The translations under genes and the position numbers were made by a program. Positions 21,471 to 32,675 of a DNA stretch of 64,000 bases are shown here, one piece after another; position 1 is the first letter of the stretch, and every line of letters begins with the position of its first letter. The notes beneath the pieces were generated by a model. That model searched no databases. It saw only the letters and a list, made by a program, of their open reading frames with translations, and was not told the DNA's origin. Source of the stretch: Balaenoptera acutorostrata (taxonomy: Eukaryota; Chordata; Mammalia; Artiodactyla; Balaenopteridae); contig NC_080081.1 in NCBI RefSeq assembly GCF_949987535.1, positions 65,927,603 to 65,991,602 on the forward strand. Direction: 5' to 3'.

Positions 21471-22910
21471 TCTTAGTTGGCCATTCTAATCTTCCCCATT
21501 CACATCTTTTTTCAGGGTTAGTTGGTGGAGTCTCAAAAGGATTCCTATCCCTGCTTCTTCTAGCCCTTTGTTGAAGGTAATCATGACAATAAGTTGTTCA
21601 AAAAAGAGCTGATGGGAAGGAGAGGAGAGCTGGGGCAATTCCCTAACTGAGTGTCAACTCTTGAAGAATTGACCATTGGCAGAATTGCTCTTCTCAATTG
21701 ACCACTTCCCATCCTTTTCCAGACCTGGCACTCCAGAGTCAGCTGGATCCTTCCAGACAGCCACTTGTCTTATGTCGCCATCTGCCAGGCTAGCACTGGG
21801 AGAAGAGGCACAACTCAGACCTTCTGGCTGTGACAAACCCCCTCTGTAGGGTGCACAGTGCCTGGGACCAGGAGCGTCCCTAGGAAAGGCAGCACAGAGC
21901 CGTGCCCCGGCCGTGCCATTGGCACAGAGCTGCCTGGGCCCCGGCCCCTCTGCTCTTGGTTAGGCTACTTGGGGCATAGAGCAGAGGGCTATCTGTGCTC
22001 AGAGTACAAGTTCAGATGAAAGGTTTTCCATAGTTTTTTTTTTTTTTTTCCACAGTCAAAAGCATCTCCCAGATCTGAGGGGCCTGTCGTCCAGCGGCTT
22101 TACTGGGCATCTATCCGAGCTGGGTGGGCCCTTTATGCTGACTTTCCCCAGAACCCACCCCCCAGAAAAGCACGTGTTGTCCGTCTCCTGCCACGGTTCT
22201 GCAGAGTGAGTGGCTCTCATCGATGCAATGCTATGGGCCAAGACATTTTAGATAAAAATCAACCAAGAACTTAATGAGCACCTTGGCAATTCGCGTGGTC
22301 CATTCTCCGAGCATCTCAGCTCACTGTTGCTGTGGTGATTCATCTGTGTGGAGCGGGAGGCTTCAGTAGCTTGAATGATGCGTGTTACGTGAATGCGGCC
22401 CTAGTTGACAGGTGTGCGTCTCCCTTGCTCTAATGGAAGCATCATCTGCAATGCAGCTATTAACTGGTAAGTTTTTATTTTAACCTCCTGTGTTCTTCAG
22501 AAAAAAATTCCACCCTGAGGGAATATGAAGTTTAGGTCTGACTAAATTCGAGTGATGTTAACTCATTCATCTTGGGCACACTTCCCAGTAGAGACCCTCT
22601 CACCCAGGAGGGGCACGATAAATGGGTCCCTCCTCCTTCTGGAATGACTGGAAAGGAATCTAGGCCTCTGGACTGGCTCCTGGAGGTTCGTGGGTTTGAT
22701 AGAACAAACAGCGTTTGAGGAAGGAAGTACTGCGTTCTCCTGTGGACATTGTCGACCACGTGATTCTCTCTCCACGCGGGGGCCATCTGTTGAGATCAGG
22801 TGGTGTCACCCTTCGTCTTGCAGGTGTGAGAAATCACCGCTTTCTGCTTATAGAAGCTGGAAAGGAAACTTTGCCTTTCTGTTTCAGAGGCTGCCTGTGG
22901 CCTGCTGACC
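21471..22910. other. Unassigned, low-repeat sequence
   Basis: A poly-T run followed by CCACAG at about 22036-22055 looks like a splice acceptor, but no open exon follows. The stretch 22250-22470 has no repeat signature and has a GTAAGT at 22469. I found no open frame linking them. Overlapping frames at 22.5-23.0 kb are chance. Confidence 0.45.
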
Positions 22911-23075
22911 CCTGCTTGCTGCATGCAGGCCGTTTCCCCAGTCTTCCGTGGGCTTCAGCATCACCTGGGATTTATGGTAAACTGTAGATTCTAGTGCGCC
23001 ATCCCTATAGCCCTGATCTGGAATGTCTGGGGCAGGGTTGCACGCATTGAGAAATACTGGGTTCATAAGACTGAG
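22911..23075. mobile_element. MER5A-like hAT fragment
   Basis: GCTTCAGCATCACCTGGGAT near 22951, then GATCTGGAATGTCTGGGGCA near 23015 and TTGAGAAATACT, follow MER5A order. Confidence 0.65.
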
Positions 23076-23194
23076 ACTAAGAAAAAGAACGGCCTGAAGC
23101 TGGGAACAAAAAAGAGTTGGTGACAGGCAGCAACGAAAAGCATGCTTCTTGTCACTGCCATGCATCAGTTACACGCACACAGCCCTGGGTGCCA

Positions 23195-23400
23195 AGCAGG
23201 CTGAGTGATGTTCGTTTCTTCAGTGCCTACTAGGTGCCAATCCCCTGCCATGTGCTGGGAATGCAGAAATGAGGAAGAAATAGCTCTTGCCCCACGAAAT
23301 TCACAGGCCAGTGTGTGTGGGCAAACAGACAAATACAAACCAACTACAATGTATGGAGACTGATGGTGCAATAATGCAGCACAAATCCAGTCTGAAGAGT
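23195..23400 (-). repeat. L2 LINE fragment (minus)
   Basis: CAGTGCCTACTAGGTGCCAA, GTGCTGGGAATGCAGAAATG and CTTGCCCCACGAAATTCACA are the antisense L2 3' end. Confidence 0.75.
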
Positions 23401-23414
23401 CACAGAATAAAAAT

Positions 23415-23585
23415 AGTCGCTGCCATTTATTGAGCATTTTCTGTGGGCCTGGCTTTGTCTTACATATATTAAGTAAATTCCTGACAACAACCGTTTAGGG
23501 CAGGTGAGGAAAGAGGTCGAGGCTGTTAAAGTAGTTTGCACCAGGCTGCCCAGTTAATAAGCAGCAGAACCAGACTGTAAGTTGC
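23415..23585 (-). repeat. MIR SINE fragment (minus)
   Basis: CATTTATTGAGCATTTTCTG, TACATATATTAAGTAAATTC and GCAGCAGAACCAGACTG follow MIR in antisense. Confidence 0.7.
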
Positions 23586-25584
23586 CAAAGGCCATGTTCT
23601 TAGGAGCTGTATTACACAGTCTTTCTGGAGAAAAGGGGCCTGGTATTTGCTGAACACATACTATGTGTGGGACTCACTTAACTGGATATTCGTGACATTT
23701 CTGAGGGTGGCCAGAGCTCTGCAAGCACTCACAGACCAGGCACACTTGTCAGATGCACCAGAGCCTGAATGGATGCGGGGATGTTGGGATGTTGAGTCCC
23801 TTAGCCTTCCTGGTGGCTGGGCAGGGACTTGTCACCTCTAGCTATGGCATCCTAGTCAGCGTACCCCAGTATTCTCACAGTTTAGGGCACAGACAGCCCT
23901 GGTCTCTATTTCCCTGCCTCCATAAGCTATTGATGCTGCGTAGACGGCAGCTGTTTCAGCTTAAGGCGATTGGGGATGGCATTTTGCATTTCCATCCTCC
24001 GACCACTTTCAAGCGTGAGCTTGGTTCCCCGCCCAGTCCTCTGAATCCAGTCAGTTGGGCTGGTAGGTTGGTGCTGAGAGGAAGCCCCATCTGCTGGAAC
24101 AGGAGTCAGAGCTCTTGAGTCCCTCACGGTTCACTTGCCATGCCCCGGACCCACTCTGCACACATTCTATCCGTTGGGGTTTCGGTTGAAGACACCCTTC
24201 TTCACTTCCTCTCCTAAAGACTGTCATGTCTTGTGTCGCACGCATGCAGCATGGCTACCCCAGCGTTGGCCACGTGTCATGGGTGGTCCCTGGCCCCTCG
24301 GTGTGAAGAGGGGCTGCAGTGACAGGTCCTTAATCAATCTGCAGTTTCCATTTGCCTTTTAATCAGTTACTATCGGGGGCCAATTATATTATTTTAAAAA
24401 ACCATTTTCTTTTTCTTTTACGTGGTTCATCAAAAACAGGAAGTCAAAAGGTATGAATACTCTTCCTGTGAATCAGCAGAGAAACCTTCCTCATTTGTGC
24501 CCATGAACATGCCACAGGGGGCCACCAGATGCGCTACTATAAGAAAGGAAGGTAGCAAGCGGGACCCTGGGGTAGTCAGCAGGCAGGAATGCCGGGGTGG
24601 GACAGCTGTGCCTGTTGACCTTGGGCGCTAAGCCTGGGAGGCACTAAGTAGAGAGGTCGGCACGCACTGTGAGCTGCAGCAGCAGGGGCGGGGACAAGGG
24701 CCGGCACAGGCAGCTCGCTCCAGGGCTGTTATAAGTAAGGTGACAGGCCAGTGCCGAGGAGCAGATGATGCCCTCCAGTAGCCGTCAAACTGGAATGATG
24801 GTCCCGGGCCTTCTGGGAGCTGGCAAGAGGGGTGGCTGGGTTGGGGGAAGCGGCAGGGGGACGGGGTGGGGAGAACGCGTGTAGGAGAAGGAGCTCATTT
24901 CAGCACCTTGTGCTGGATCCAACACACAAACACTTGTTGTTGCACAGACTCACTCGGCCTCAGGGATTCTGCCCAGTGCTGAGTCACACAGGTCACTGAT
25001 GAGTCGTGATTAGCAACTCACATTTTGATATTAACCAGTGGGTCACGAGTATCAAGGAAAAGGGATCGATATGGTTTCAGGTCACATCCCATGATGTCAC
25101 TGGGGTTGAAAGACAGTCCTTTCTCGGCTGTTCAGGTGGCTGCTTGCCAGAGAGGAGGTATTGGGCAGGCTCTCGTCCACATAGGCTGTTTGGTGTGCCT
25201 TGGGGAGCGGCCACCTGCCTGCATCTTCCCAGGGAAGAGGTGGGATGAGTGAGATCACGTAAGGAGAGTGTTTGAAGACCTGGAAACAAAAGGCCTTCTG
25301 TACGTAGGAGCTACTCTGCCACTACCCCCAGTCCAAAATAAACAGCCTTTTCTGCCGCTGTGGATGGGCACTGAGAAAGCATGACGGCATTGGTGCCCAG
25401 ACTTGTCTAATCACTCACATCCCCCGCCAGCTTCCACCTGGAGCCCGTGCTCATGCCAGGCTTTGAGCATCTCTTCCTGCAGAGCCGTGGCTTAGGTATC
25501 AATTCCCCTCAGCATCACTGACTCTGATGCTCTGAGCCAGGTATCTGGGATCAGACCGCCTCCGCTGATGTCATTTGTGTCCAT
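23586..25584. other. Unassigned, moderately GC-rich
   Basis: No exon or repeat named. G-rich sequence lies at 24820-24880. Frames up to 121 codons (23753-24118, plus) overlap frames on the other strand and show no domain. Confidence 0.5.
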
Positions 25585-25800
25585 TGGCCTTGCTCATCTT
25601 CATTCTTTCATCAAGATTGTATCTAGCACCTATTATGTAGCATGCACTGTGGGATGAGCTGGGGATACAGGGACGAAAGCATAGGACGTGTCCCGCAGTT
25701 GCTTCAAGGCCAGTGAGAGAGAATGGCACATAATCCAATCAGATACAGGTGACCAAATGGTAACCGTGATTGGAGATGGGATGCCATCCCTTGAGAGACA
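25585..25800 (-). repeat. L2 LINE fragment (minus)
   Basis: CACCTATTATGTAGCATGCA, GAGCTGGGGATACAGGGACG and CCAGTGAGAGAGAATGGCAC match antisense L2 3' UTR. Confidence 0.7.
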
Positions 25801-25839
25801 TCCAGGTAAGTAGCTTGTTTCATGTGCTGCCACATCTAA

Positions 25840-26100
25840 CGGTTACTGAGCCTAAACTCCCTTTCTGTAACTTTGAGTCATTTATCCAGGTTCTTCCCTC
25901 TGGAACCACAAAGAGCAAATTACACCCCTCTTCCATAATGGTGGAACTTTGGATATGTAAGCTTCTCTTCCAAGGCTAATAGTCTCATGACATGGAGTCC
26001 AGACCTGTCCCTGTTTTAATTGCTATCTTCTGGATATATTCTAATTTCTCAATGTCTTTATTGAAGTGGTAAAGCCAGAACCCAATACAATATTATGGGT
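25840..26100 (-). repeat. CR1/L3-type LINE fragment
   Basis: ATGACATGGAGTCCAGACCT, then TTCTGGATATATTCTAATTT, CTCAATGTCTTTATTG and CCAGAACCCAATACAATATT, parallels the antisense end of CR1-class LINEs (phrase order: shock-site text, CTCTGGA, TGTCCTT, CCAGAACTGGACACA). It is very diverged. Confidence 0.45.
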
Positions 26101-26779
26101 TATTATTATTATACAATATTATTATAGCTGGACAGAAATGTCAGAAAGACAAATAAATGAGGAGTAATTTTTTAAAATAATAAAATTAAAAGGAGCCAGG
26201 CAGTGTGTGTGTGTGTGTGTCTGTGTGTTTAATGCACGGGGTAGAGAGAGAGAAAATATTTTTATTTTTAATTTTCCATAATGCGAAGTCAGTTCAAAGA
26301 CTTTTTAGCACAGCATAATTGATTTTGACTTAGACTGTAGCTTACATTTCCATTCTCTGGTCTGTTTATGTTAAAGTTCAATTAGGAAAGCTTGATGGAA
26401 ACATCTGACCTGGGCAGGTACTATGGCTGTCAGCTCCTCAAGTCAGTCTTGACCTCATTAGCCATGGCCTCAGCACCCTGGGTGATCCTCCATTGCCAAG
26501 TAACTTCCTAATCTGGTCACACACATGGTTTTCTCTCTGTGTCAAAGCCGTAACCAAACCCTGCTCTCCTGCAGACAGCCAGGGAGAAGGCTCACACGGG
26601 CAACGCCAGGGATAGGTATTCCACTTACAGTGTCTGTAAATCGTCCACAACCCGAGGAGTTACTCCTTCCCTATTCCGAGAAGTACAACCTGTGTGACCG
26701 CACATTGCACGTGGCCACAGATCGCCTGTGATGTCTGCCTCTAGAGCACAACCCGAGAAACCTGTTTCTAATCTATCTT
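26101..26779. other. Unassigned, with ATT-rich and (GT)n patches
   Basis: TTATTATTATTATA lies at 26099-26115. A (GT)n run with one interruption lies at 26201-26228. The rest shows nothing recognisable. Confidence 0.55.
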
Positions 26780-27365
26780 GGGAAACTGTCAGTGTCGGAA
26801 TTTACCTGTCATAGATACATTGCTGCTTGGCATCTGTTCCAGCTGTATATCTCACAGGATCCCTTGCAGCTAGGGTTATGGATACAAATCAGGGTTCCCC
26901 GGTTAGAGGCACTCATGGAAGATTTGAAATGTGGAACTCTGATAAAAGGTCAGATTTCTGCAGCTTTGGCCAATGTTGCTGGCAAGCAAGGTCTTAAAGA
27001 CGCTGCACTTTTCTATAGCAAGATTCTCTTGTATAATTGTCAGCTCATGCGAGTAGAGAGGCAATTGTAGCAGCATGCTGACAGTTTCCAGAATCCACAG
27101 CTCTGGGGCTGTGCTCTGGGACTCAGCCATTCCTGGGGCAGCCTGTCAACTCTCCACCTTCTGTTTGGGGTGGAGGGAGCAGTTCCCCTTGTGGATTGGG
27201 TCAGCAGTATAGGGCCAGGAGTCATTCCCGAGGCCCCAGCCTACAGCTTCATCCTTCCAGCCCCTCCAACGATTTCGTGAGCACTAAATTCCCTGTATTA
27301 AACCCCTTTCTGTTTAAAATAGCTACAGTACTTTCTGTTTCCTGAAACTGAGCCCTGACAGGTAC
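26780..27365 (+). repeat. LTR-like interspersed repeat, family not assigned
   Basis: Features are AGGATCCCTTGCAGCTAGGG near 26859, CTGATAAAAGGTCAGATTTC near 26939, CATTCCTGGGGCAGCC and an end CTGAGCCCTGACAGGTACAG. The general plan (TATA-like ATAAAAGG in the middle, terminal CTGATAC-like text) resembles the copy at 62660-63225. An open frame of 92 codons at 26792-27070 lies inside and is probably incidental. Confidence 0.5.
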
Positions 27366-27419
27366 AGTGTTCAAAGGTAGTGTCTGAAAGGTGATTTTCA
27401 CTCTTTTACCTTACTTCAA

Positions 27420-27645
27420 AAGTGTCTTGTGATAGCGTTTAGAGAGCACTGCCCTAGAACTTGAGTTTCAATCCCGTGTCTGTTGCTTGTCACCTATGCT
27501 CATGACCTTGAACGAGTCACTCAGCTCTCAAGTCCTTTTCCGTATCTATCACATTAGGCAAATCATACCTGCTTTGCATATGTGAGCCTCAGTGGAGAGA
27601 ATGAACCTGAAAATGGGCTTGAAGCAATGAAACGTGACTGGCATG
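27420..27645 (+). repeat. MIR SINE fragment (plus)
   Basis: GAACTTGAGTTTCAATCCCG, then GACCTTGAACGAGTCACTCA and TGAGCCTCAGTGGAGAGAAT, follow MIR order. Confidence 0.72.
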
Positions 27646-28391
27646 TTTTCTCCTCAATCTAATATCCCCCCCAATAAAACCCAATCTCTGCCTTTCACAA
27701 AGTCTCAGTTAGAAAATGTTGTCTATTCATCATAAAGAGAGAAATAATATCAAATGTCCTGCCTCACATTTTGTTTAGGATTCTCTGAGACTATTTGCAA
27801 ACCAAATGCTCTGAGACTCTGGAGAGAGAGTTGCCATTTATGCAATAATTTCTAAATGAATAAGTGTGAAATTGGTGAAAGCAAAGGACCTTTTAAAGTC
27901 AGGCCACCATCAAGATAGACAGTAGCATCATCTAGCATGTGAGCTCAGGGTTTTACAAGGAAGTTCTGTGGAAAAAGAAGAGAGTTTCTGAAGTCAAGTC
28001 ATACCAGGTTGGTGGCGGACCAGGCATCCCCTCTCCGATAGCTGTTGAATGTCTACCATGTGCAAGGCTTTCTGTTAGGCATTGGGCCCTATGCTAGATG
28101 TGAAAATAAGTACACTTGGGAAAATGTTACTGTCTGTAAATTATATATCAGTGAGCCTCACTAAATTAGAAGAAAGACACAGAACTAAATATAATGGTTA
28201 CTCATTTTCCATTCTGAACAAAATTGTTTGCCATGTAAAACAGACCCACTGCACAACACGCTATAATTCCCTCTTCTGTACAGATAATTGCTCTTTGCCA
28301 CACCCATGCCTGTCCTCACTCCACTGGTCCTTCTCGTGGGAATCCTTGCCCGTCTTGCCTACCCGATTCTCAGCTCAGAGGCCCCCTACTC
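27646..28391. other. Unassigned, with a small L2-like end
   Basis: GTTGAATGTCTACCATGTGC at about 28044 resembles an antisense L2 end. The 118-codon frame at 28082-28438 runs into the T-rich tail of the SINE and is not supported. Confidence 0.45.
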
Positions 28392-28829
28392 TGAGACGAT
28401 TTTCTTTTTCTTTTTCTTTTTTTTTAAAAAAACACTGAAGATTATTTTTTTTAATTTATTTTTAAATTTTATTTAACTTTTATTTATTTTTTGGCTGCGC
28501 TGGGTCTTCGTTGCTGCGCACCAGCTTTCTCCTCGTTGCGGTGCGCGGGCTTCTCATTGCAGTGGCTTCTCTTGTAGTGGAGCACGGGCTCAAGGTGCAT
28601 GGGCTTCAGTAGTTGCAGCACTCGGGCTCAGTAGTTGCAGCACAAGGGCCCTAGAATGTGCGGGCTTCAGTAGCTGTGGTGCACGGGCTCAGTAGTTGTG
28701 GCGCACGGGCTTAGTTGCTCTGCAGCATGTGGGATCTTCCTGGACCAGGGATCGAAGCCATGTCCACGGCATTGGCAGGCGGATTCTTAACCACTGCGCC
28801 ACCAGGGAAGTCCCTGACAAGGTTTTCTT
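28392..28829 (-). repeat. CHR-type SINE (minus) with imperfect TSD
   Basis: Read on the minus strand it opens GGGACTTCCCTGGTGGCGCA at 28814 and ends in a complex A/AAAT tail down to about 28407. The tail includes a non-A stretch near 28426-28444 (AAAAAACACTGAAGATTA on plus). An imperfect 15-bp duplication TGAGACGATTTTCTT (28392-28406) / TGACAAGGTTTTCTT (28815-28829) brackets it. The GTAGTTGCAGCA motif is repeated internally. Confidence 0.9.
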
Positions 28830-29640
28830 AACTCTCTAAATCTAAATTAATCCCTCTCTGCTGTCCTAATTACTCCTATATGTTAACTCTAGCATACATC
28901 ATTTTTCTGTCTCATATGAATTTCTGTTTTAATTATTTTGTTAGTTTTTAGTTATTTTGATCTGTAAGTGTCATATCTTTGTATACTTTAGTTAGATATT
29001 TTAGTTATGGAAACTGGCACAGTGTGGCGCTGGTAGTAAACCAAGTTTGCTGAATTCAGTTTTGGGTGGATCCTACATACCTTTTACTGAATTGAATAGT
29101 TGAAAGGAGATAGACATAAAACAGATATTGGTGAGGCCTCAGTGAGTCTTTCCTATTATTTCCTGTTTTCTCCTTAGCTGCTGCCTGCCTACTCTCCCCA
29201 CATGAGCAAGTGTCCACCCATCTTGTTAGAAGTGGATAATGTATGGTAACAGGCTGGGGGTATTAGAACAATAGGAGATAATGCCACCTTTTTAGCTTTC
29301 ATTATAATTCTTTGTAGTGCCAGATACATGAAATTTCAGGGAGAAGAAATGTGTATAACTTATTCAAATCCTGATTAAACCAAATAAATGAAATGCATCG
29401 GTGTATTCTCTGAGCACTTGCCCTGTGCACATTATAGAATGACTGTTTTAAGGGATGTACTTTTCCCCTCAAATTCAGAAAGAGGGTGAGAAGAACAATA
29501 GACAGGAGAAAGAAACATCAAAGAAAGTGTAGATGATGTGCAACCGCTTGCCGGACAAAGTGAAATCTTAGGAGTCGTTAAAAATACATATTAATGCTAT
29601 TAACAAAAATGACATGCATACATTTGTATAGAGTTGTAAC
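28830..29640. other. Unassigned AT-rich sequence
   Basis: No repeat consensus or exon seen. Confidence 0.5.
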
Positions 29641-29765
29641 GTGTCTAGTTTTTTTTTCTTACATGTATTATCTCATTAGACCTTCACAATAACCCTATGA
29701 GGTAGATAGGACACAAGTTTCATATGAGGAAATGGACTTAGTCCAACAGTATGTCTTTTTGACCT
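29641..29765 (-). repeat. MIR-like fragment (minus)
   Basis: CATGTATTATCTCATTAGAC, then TTCACAATAACCCTATGAGG and CATATGAGGAAATGGAC, is the antisense 3' half of a MIR-type element. Confidence 0.7.
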
Positions 29766-30099
29766 CTTTGAACATAGCAAATTTCGTTGTAAACGATTTA
29801 GGGAAATATGCCTATCTGAAAAATTTATTAGCTGCCATTTTGCTTTAAGATGTCAGACTACACCACTAACGAGCTTAATACCTGTTAGAAGTTTACCAGT
29901 TAGGGTCAGAATCATCTAGGGTTACCCTGAAGCAGACAGAAAAACAAAATGATTTTCTTTGAATTGGGGGCTTTGCTCTATGGGTTACAATATAGTCATG
30001 AGCATGGTCTTGAAGCATTTATTTAAGACCAAAGTCTGGTCAAAGCAAAAGATGCTAAACGTTTGATTCTAGACATCCGTCTTTCTCTCTCCCTTGCAG
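29766..30099. other. Unassigned sequence upstream of the putative exon
   Basis: No repeat recognised. The last 45 bases hold a branch-point-like TGCTAAAC (about 30052-30059) and a pyrimidine tract CTTTCTCTCTCCCTTGCAG ending at 30099, which together look like an intron 3' end. Confidence 0.55.
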
Positions 30100-30171
30100 T
30101 ATATATCCACACCAATAGACACAGAGCTGGAAGATGGGGTGCAGATCAGAACTGCTCTGGATTGGTTGCAG
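30100..30171 (+). CDS. Putative orphan exon, 72 nt, gene unknown
   Basis: This is the only segment in the window with convincing splice context. The acceptor is CTTTCTCTCTCCCTTGCAG (ends 30099), with a branch-like TGCTAAAC about 40 nt upstream. The donor is CAG|GTGAGT at 30169-30177, a consensus match. The 72 nt are open in the frame starting at the first base, giving 24 codons (phase 0-0) that begin YISTPIDTELEDGV and end TALDWLQ. A second frame is also open, and the third has a stop. No repeat family overlaps it. I do not recognise the peptide and cannot name the gene; no partner exons were found, so flanking introns would have to be very long. It could also be a noncoding RNA exon or a chance combination. 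Confidence 0.45.
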
Positions 30172-30290
30172 GTGAGTGAGGGTCAAACCCTATCTACTTT
30201 CAGCTCTCTGTCCAACTGGTGTGATGCCACCTAGAAATCAGCCAGAACATGTGATCTGAGGAAAAAGATTAGTCAACAGCTCTCTTTGGT
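30172..30290. other. Unassigned sequence after the putative donor
   Basis: Short single-copy sequence with nothing recognised. Confidence 0.5.
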
Positions 30291-30605
30291 TTTGAATAAT
30301 TCATTCTGCCTCATTTATTCTGCTATTGATTCCTTCTAATGTATTTTTTATTTCAGTTATTGTATTCTTCAACTCTGGTTGTTCTTTATATTTTCTAACT
30401 CTTTGCTAAAAACTTCTTGTAACTTCTCAATCTGTGCATCTGTTCTTTTCCCAAGTTCTTGGATCATCTTTACGATCATTACTCTGAACTCTTTCTCTAA
30501 TAGATAGCCTATCTCCACTTCATTTAGTTGTTCTTCTGGGTCTTTGGTTTTGCATAGAGACATGAAAAATAGAAAAGTATTTAAAATACAGCTGACTTTT
30601 TTCAA
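30291..30605 (-). pseudogene. L1 LINE ORF1 fragment (minus)
   Basis: The minus-strand frame at 30369-30605 contains LNEVEIGYLLEKEFRVMIVK followed by MIQELGKRTDAQIEKLQ. This is the coiled-coil part of L1 ORF1p, the RNA-binding chaperone that packages LINE RNA in the cytoplasm. Only about 60 residues are recognisable. The C-terminal RNA-binding domains and ORF2 are absent here. The N-terminal residues of the frame (MKKVSCILNTFLFFMSL) look like non-L1 sequence fused by decay or truncation at the 30560 boundary. It is a dead 5'/3' truncated L1 piece; the frame is open by chance of its short length. Confidence 0.85.
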
Positions 30606-30719
30606 GTTAGATATTCATTTGTTTAGCTATGAAAATATCACTGTGCTATAACCTCAGGACACACAGATAACATGGTTCTCATACTTGGGGAACCCACAAG
30701 CTAAGCAGAAGCACAGGGA

Positions 30720-31345
30720 CATGAAAGGTAGGAATGATTTGCTAAAATGGTCAGTGACTCATAAAATATGTGTAAAAGTTCTAATTAAGATGGGAGAGAG
30801 AGGACAGGGCGGATACAAGAGATACTCAGGAGGTGAGACAGACAGGGCACAATGACTGACTGGGTGGAGGGGTGTGAGGAAGAGGCAGAACGAGGAGGAG
30901 AGAATGACTCCTAAGAATCAGTCACGGAAGAAGGAGGTTTGGCGCTGCCATGATGACATATATAATGCAGGAAGAGGAAATGGTCAGATCTGGGGTGAAA
31001 AGGAGCCTACAGTTCATCCAAGCAGAACTGCTCAGAAAGCAGTTATGATTCAGAACTAAGGTCTAGGAGAGCTGGATACAGTCCTGAGAGGTACAGGTGA
31101 AGCCACAGCGCTCAGAGAAAGAAGCAGAGAAATTGATGAAGGATTCAATACGGGATGGCCCGAGGGGTAAAAGGAGAAGAGCAGACATCATCATAGCAAG
31201 TAGAAGCCAAGCGTTCAAGAAATAGGTCATGTCAATGTCAAACACTGCAGAATTGTCCCATAAGGATGAAGTAGATTTAGCATTTAAGTCATTAAGATGA
31301 CTTTAGGGGAGGTAGTTCCAAAAGCACTGTGGATGTAGGGCCATG
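30720..31345 (-). repeat. L2 LINE fragment (minus)
   Basis: GATACTCAGGAGGTGAGACA, GAATGACTCCTAAGAATCAG, GGAAGAGGAAATGGTCAG and CTCAGAGAAAGAAGCAGAG follow the antisense L2 region beyond the 3' UTR. It is degraded and without frame. Confidence 0.6.
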
Positions 31346-31364
31346 TGTTAATAGGTAAGGAAAG

Positions 31365-31952
31365 TGTGGTAGGCAGAATAATGGTTCCCCAAAGACGTAT
31401 CTGCCCTAATCCCTGGAACCTGCGAATATCGTGCCTTATATGGCTAAGAGCTTTAGCAGTTGTGACCTAAGGTAGGGATCTTGAGTTGGGGAGATTATCC
31501 AGATGGACGGATGATTATCCAGACGAGGACTCTGGTCACATTGCGTCCTTATAAGTGGAAGAGGAGGCAGGAAGAGCCAGCCAGAGAGGTAGGGTGTGAC
31601 CTCTCAACCCACTACTGCTGGCTGTGAAGATGGAGGAAGGGGGCCGTGAGCCAGGGACCAGGGAACGTGATGATCTCTGGAAGCTGGAAACAGTTCCCAC
31701 TGTACAGCTGTGAAGAAAATGGACCTCCTGGTCTTATAACTGCAAGGAATTCTGCCCACAACCTGAATGCAGAAGATATGGATTCTCTTCTAGAGCCCCC
31801 GGAATGGAACACAGCCTGCCGACACCTTGCCTTTGGTCTGCTGAGACCCATCCCAGACTTCTGACCTAAAAAAACCACAAGATAACAAATTGGTGGTATT
31901 TTAGCTGTTGTTTGTTGGTAATTTGTTACAGCAGGAATAGGAAACTAATATG
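31365..31952 (+). repeat. MaLR solo LTR (MLT1-type), plus
   Basis: It starts TGTGGTAGGCAGAATAATGG at 31365. It passes CCTAATCCCTGGAACCTGCG, GTCCTTATAAGTGGAAGAGG, GGCTGTGAAGATGGAGGAAG and GCCTGCCGACACCTTG, then ends GGAATAGGAAACTAATA at 31950. It is essentially full length. Internal retroviral genes are absent. The middle (CTGGTCTTATAACTGCAAGG) differs from the copy at 13312 and suggests a different subfamily. Confidence 0.88.
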
Positions 31953-32182
31953 GAGGGGTTCACATCTAGAGTTATGGCAATAATGAAAAAGTCAGCTACT
32001 TGTTGAAGACGTTTGAAGGTTAAAAATATAAGATTATGAAGCTTGGAAATATGTTACTAGGACAAATTTTTTAAATTTTAAACATATTTATTCTTAATTA
32101 AATTCATAATAAAAAATCTTAATTGTTATTCATGAACACTCATGTTGGAATTTCAAATAATATAAAAAATGAAAATTAAATT
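31953..32182. other. Unassigned AT-rich spacer
   Basis: Nothing recognised. Confidence 0.5.
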
Positions 32183-32462
32183 AAAAGTCACCCTACTCGG
32201 GGCTTCCCTGGTGGCGCAGCGGTTGGGGGTCTGCCTGCCGATGCAGGGGACACGGGTTCGAGCCCTGGTCTGGGAGGATCCCACATGCCGCGGAGCAACT
32301 GGGCCCGTGAGCCACAATTGCTGAGCCTGCGCGTCTGGAGCCTGTGCTCCGCAACAAGAGAGGCCACGATGGTGAGAGGCCCGCGCACCGCGATGAGGAG
32401 TGGCCCCCGCTTGCCGCAACTAGAGAAAGCCCTCGGACAGAAACGAAGACCCAACACAGCCA

Positions 32463-32507
<45 letters not shown>

Positions 32508-32531
32508 AAAAAAAAAAAAGTCACCCTACTC
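32183..32531 (+). repeat. CHR-type SINE (plus) with 16-bp TSD
   Basis: The body is 32199-32515 and starts GGGGCTTCCCTGGTGGCGCA. The B box is GGTTCGAGCCC, and the tail is a long (AAAT)n plus A run. A perfect 16-bp duplication AAAAGTCACCCTACTC lies at 32183-32198 and 32516-32531. The clean duplication and uniform tail make it one of the younger insertions here. Confidence 0.96.
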
Positions 32532-32675
32532 ACTATTATAATTACATTCAATATTTTAATTGTGTTCATTATTTTTCTAGACTTCAGGTGACTAGACTTC
32601 TTGATGTGCATGTGTGTGTAGAGGGGTACATACCTAAGATCATACTACACATGTTAATAGGACAAATTTTGGAGT
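32532..32675. other. Short spacer between two SINEs
   Basis: About 145 bp of unassigned sequence between a plus and a minus SINE. Confidence 0.6.

Noticed and set aside
22036..22468. Poly-T plus CCACAG acceptor and a later GTAAGT donor.
   Set aside because: No open frame connects them; the acceptor likeness comes from a simple T run.
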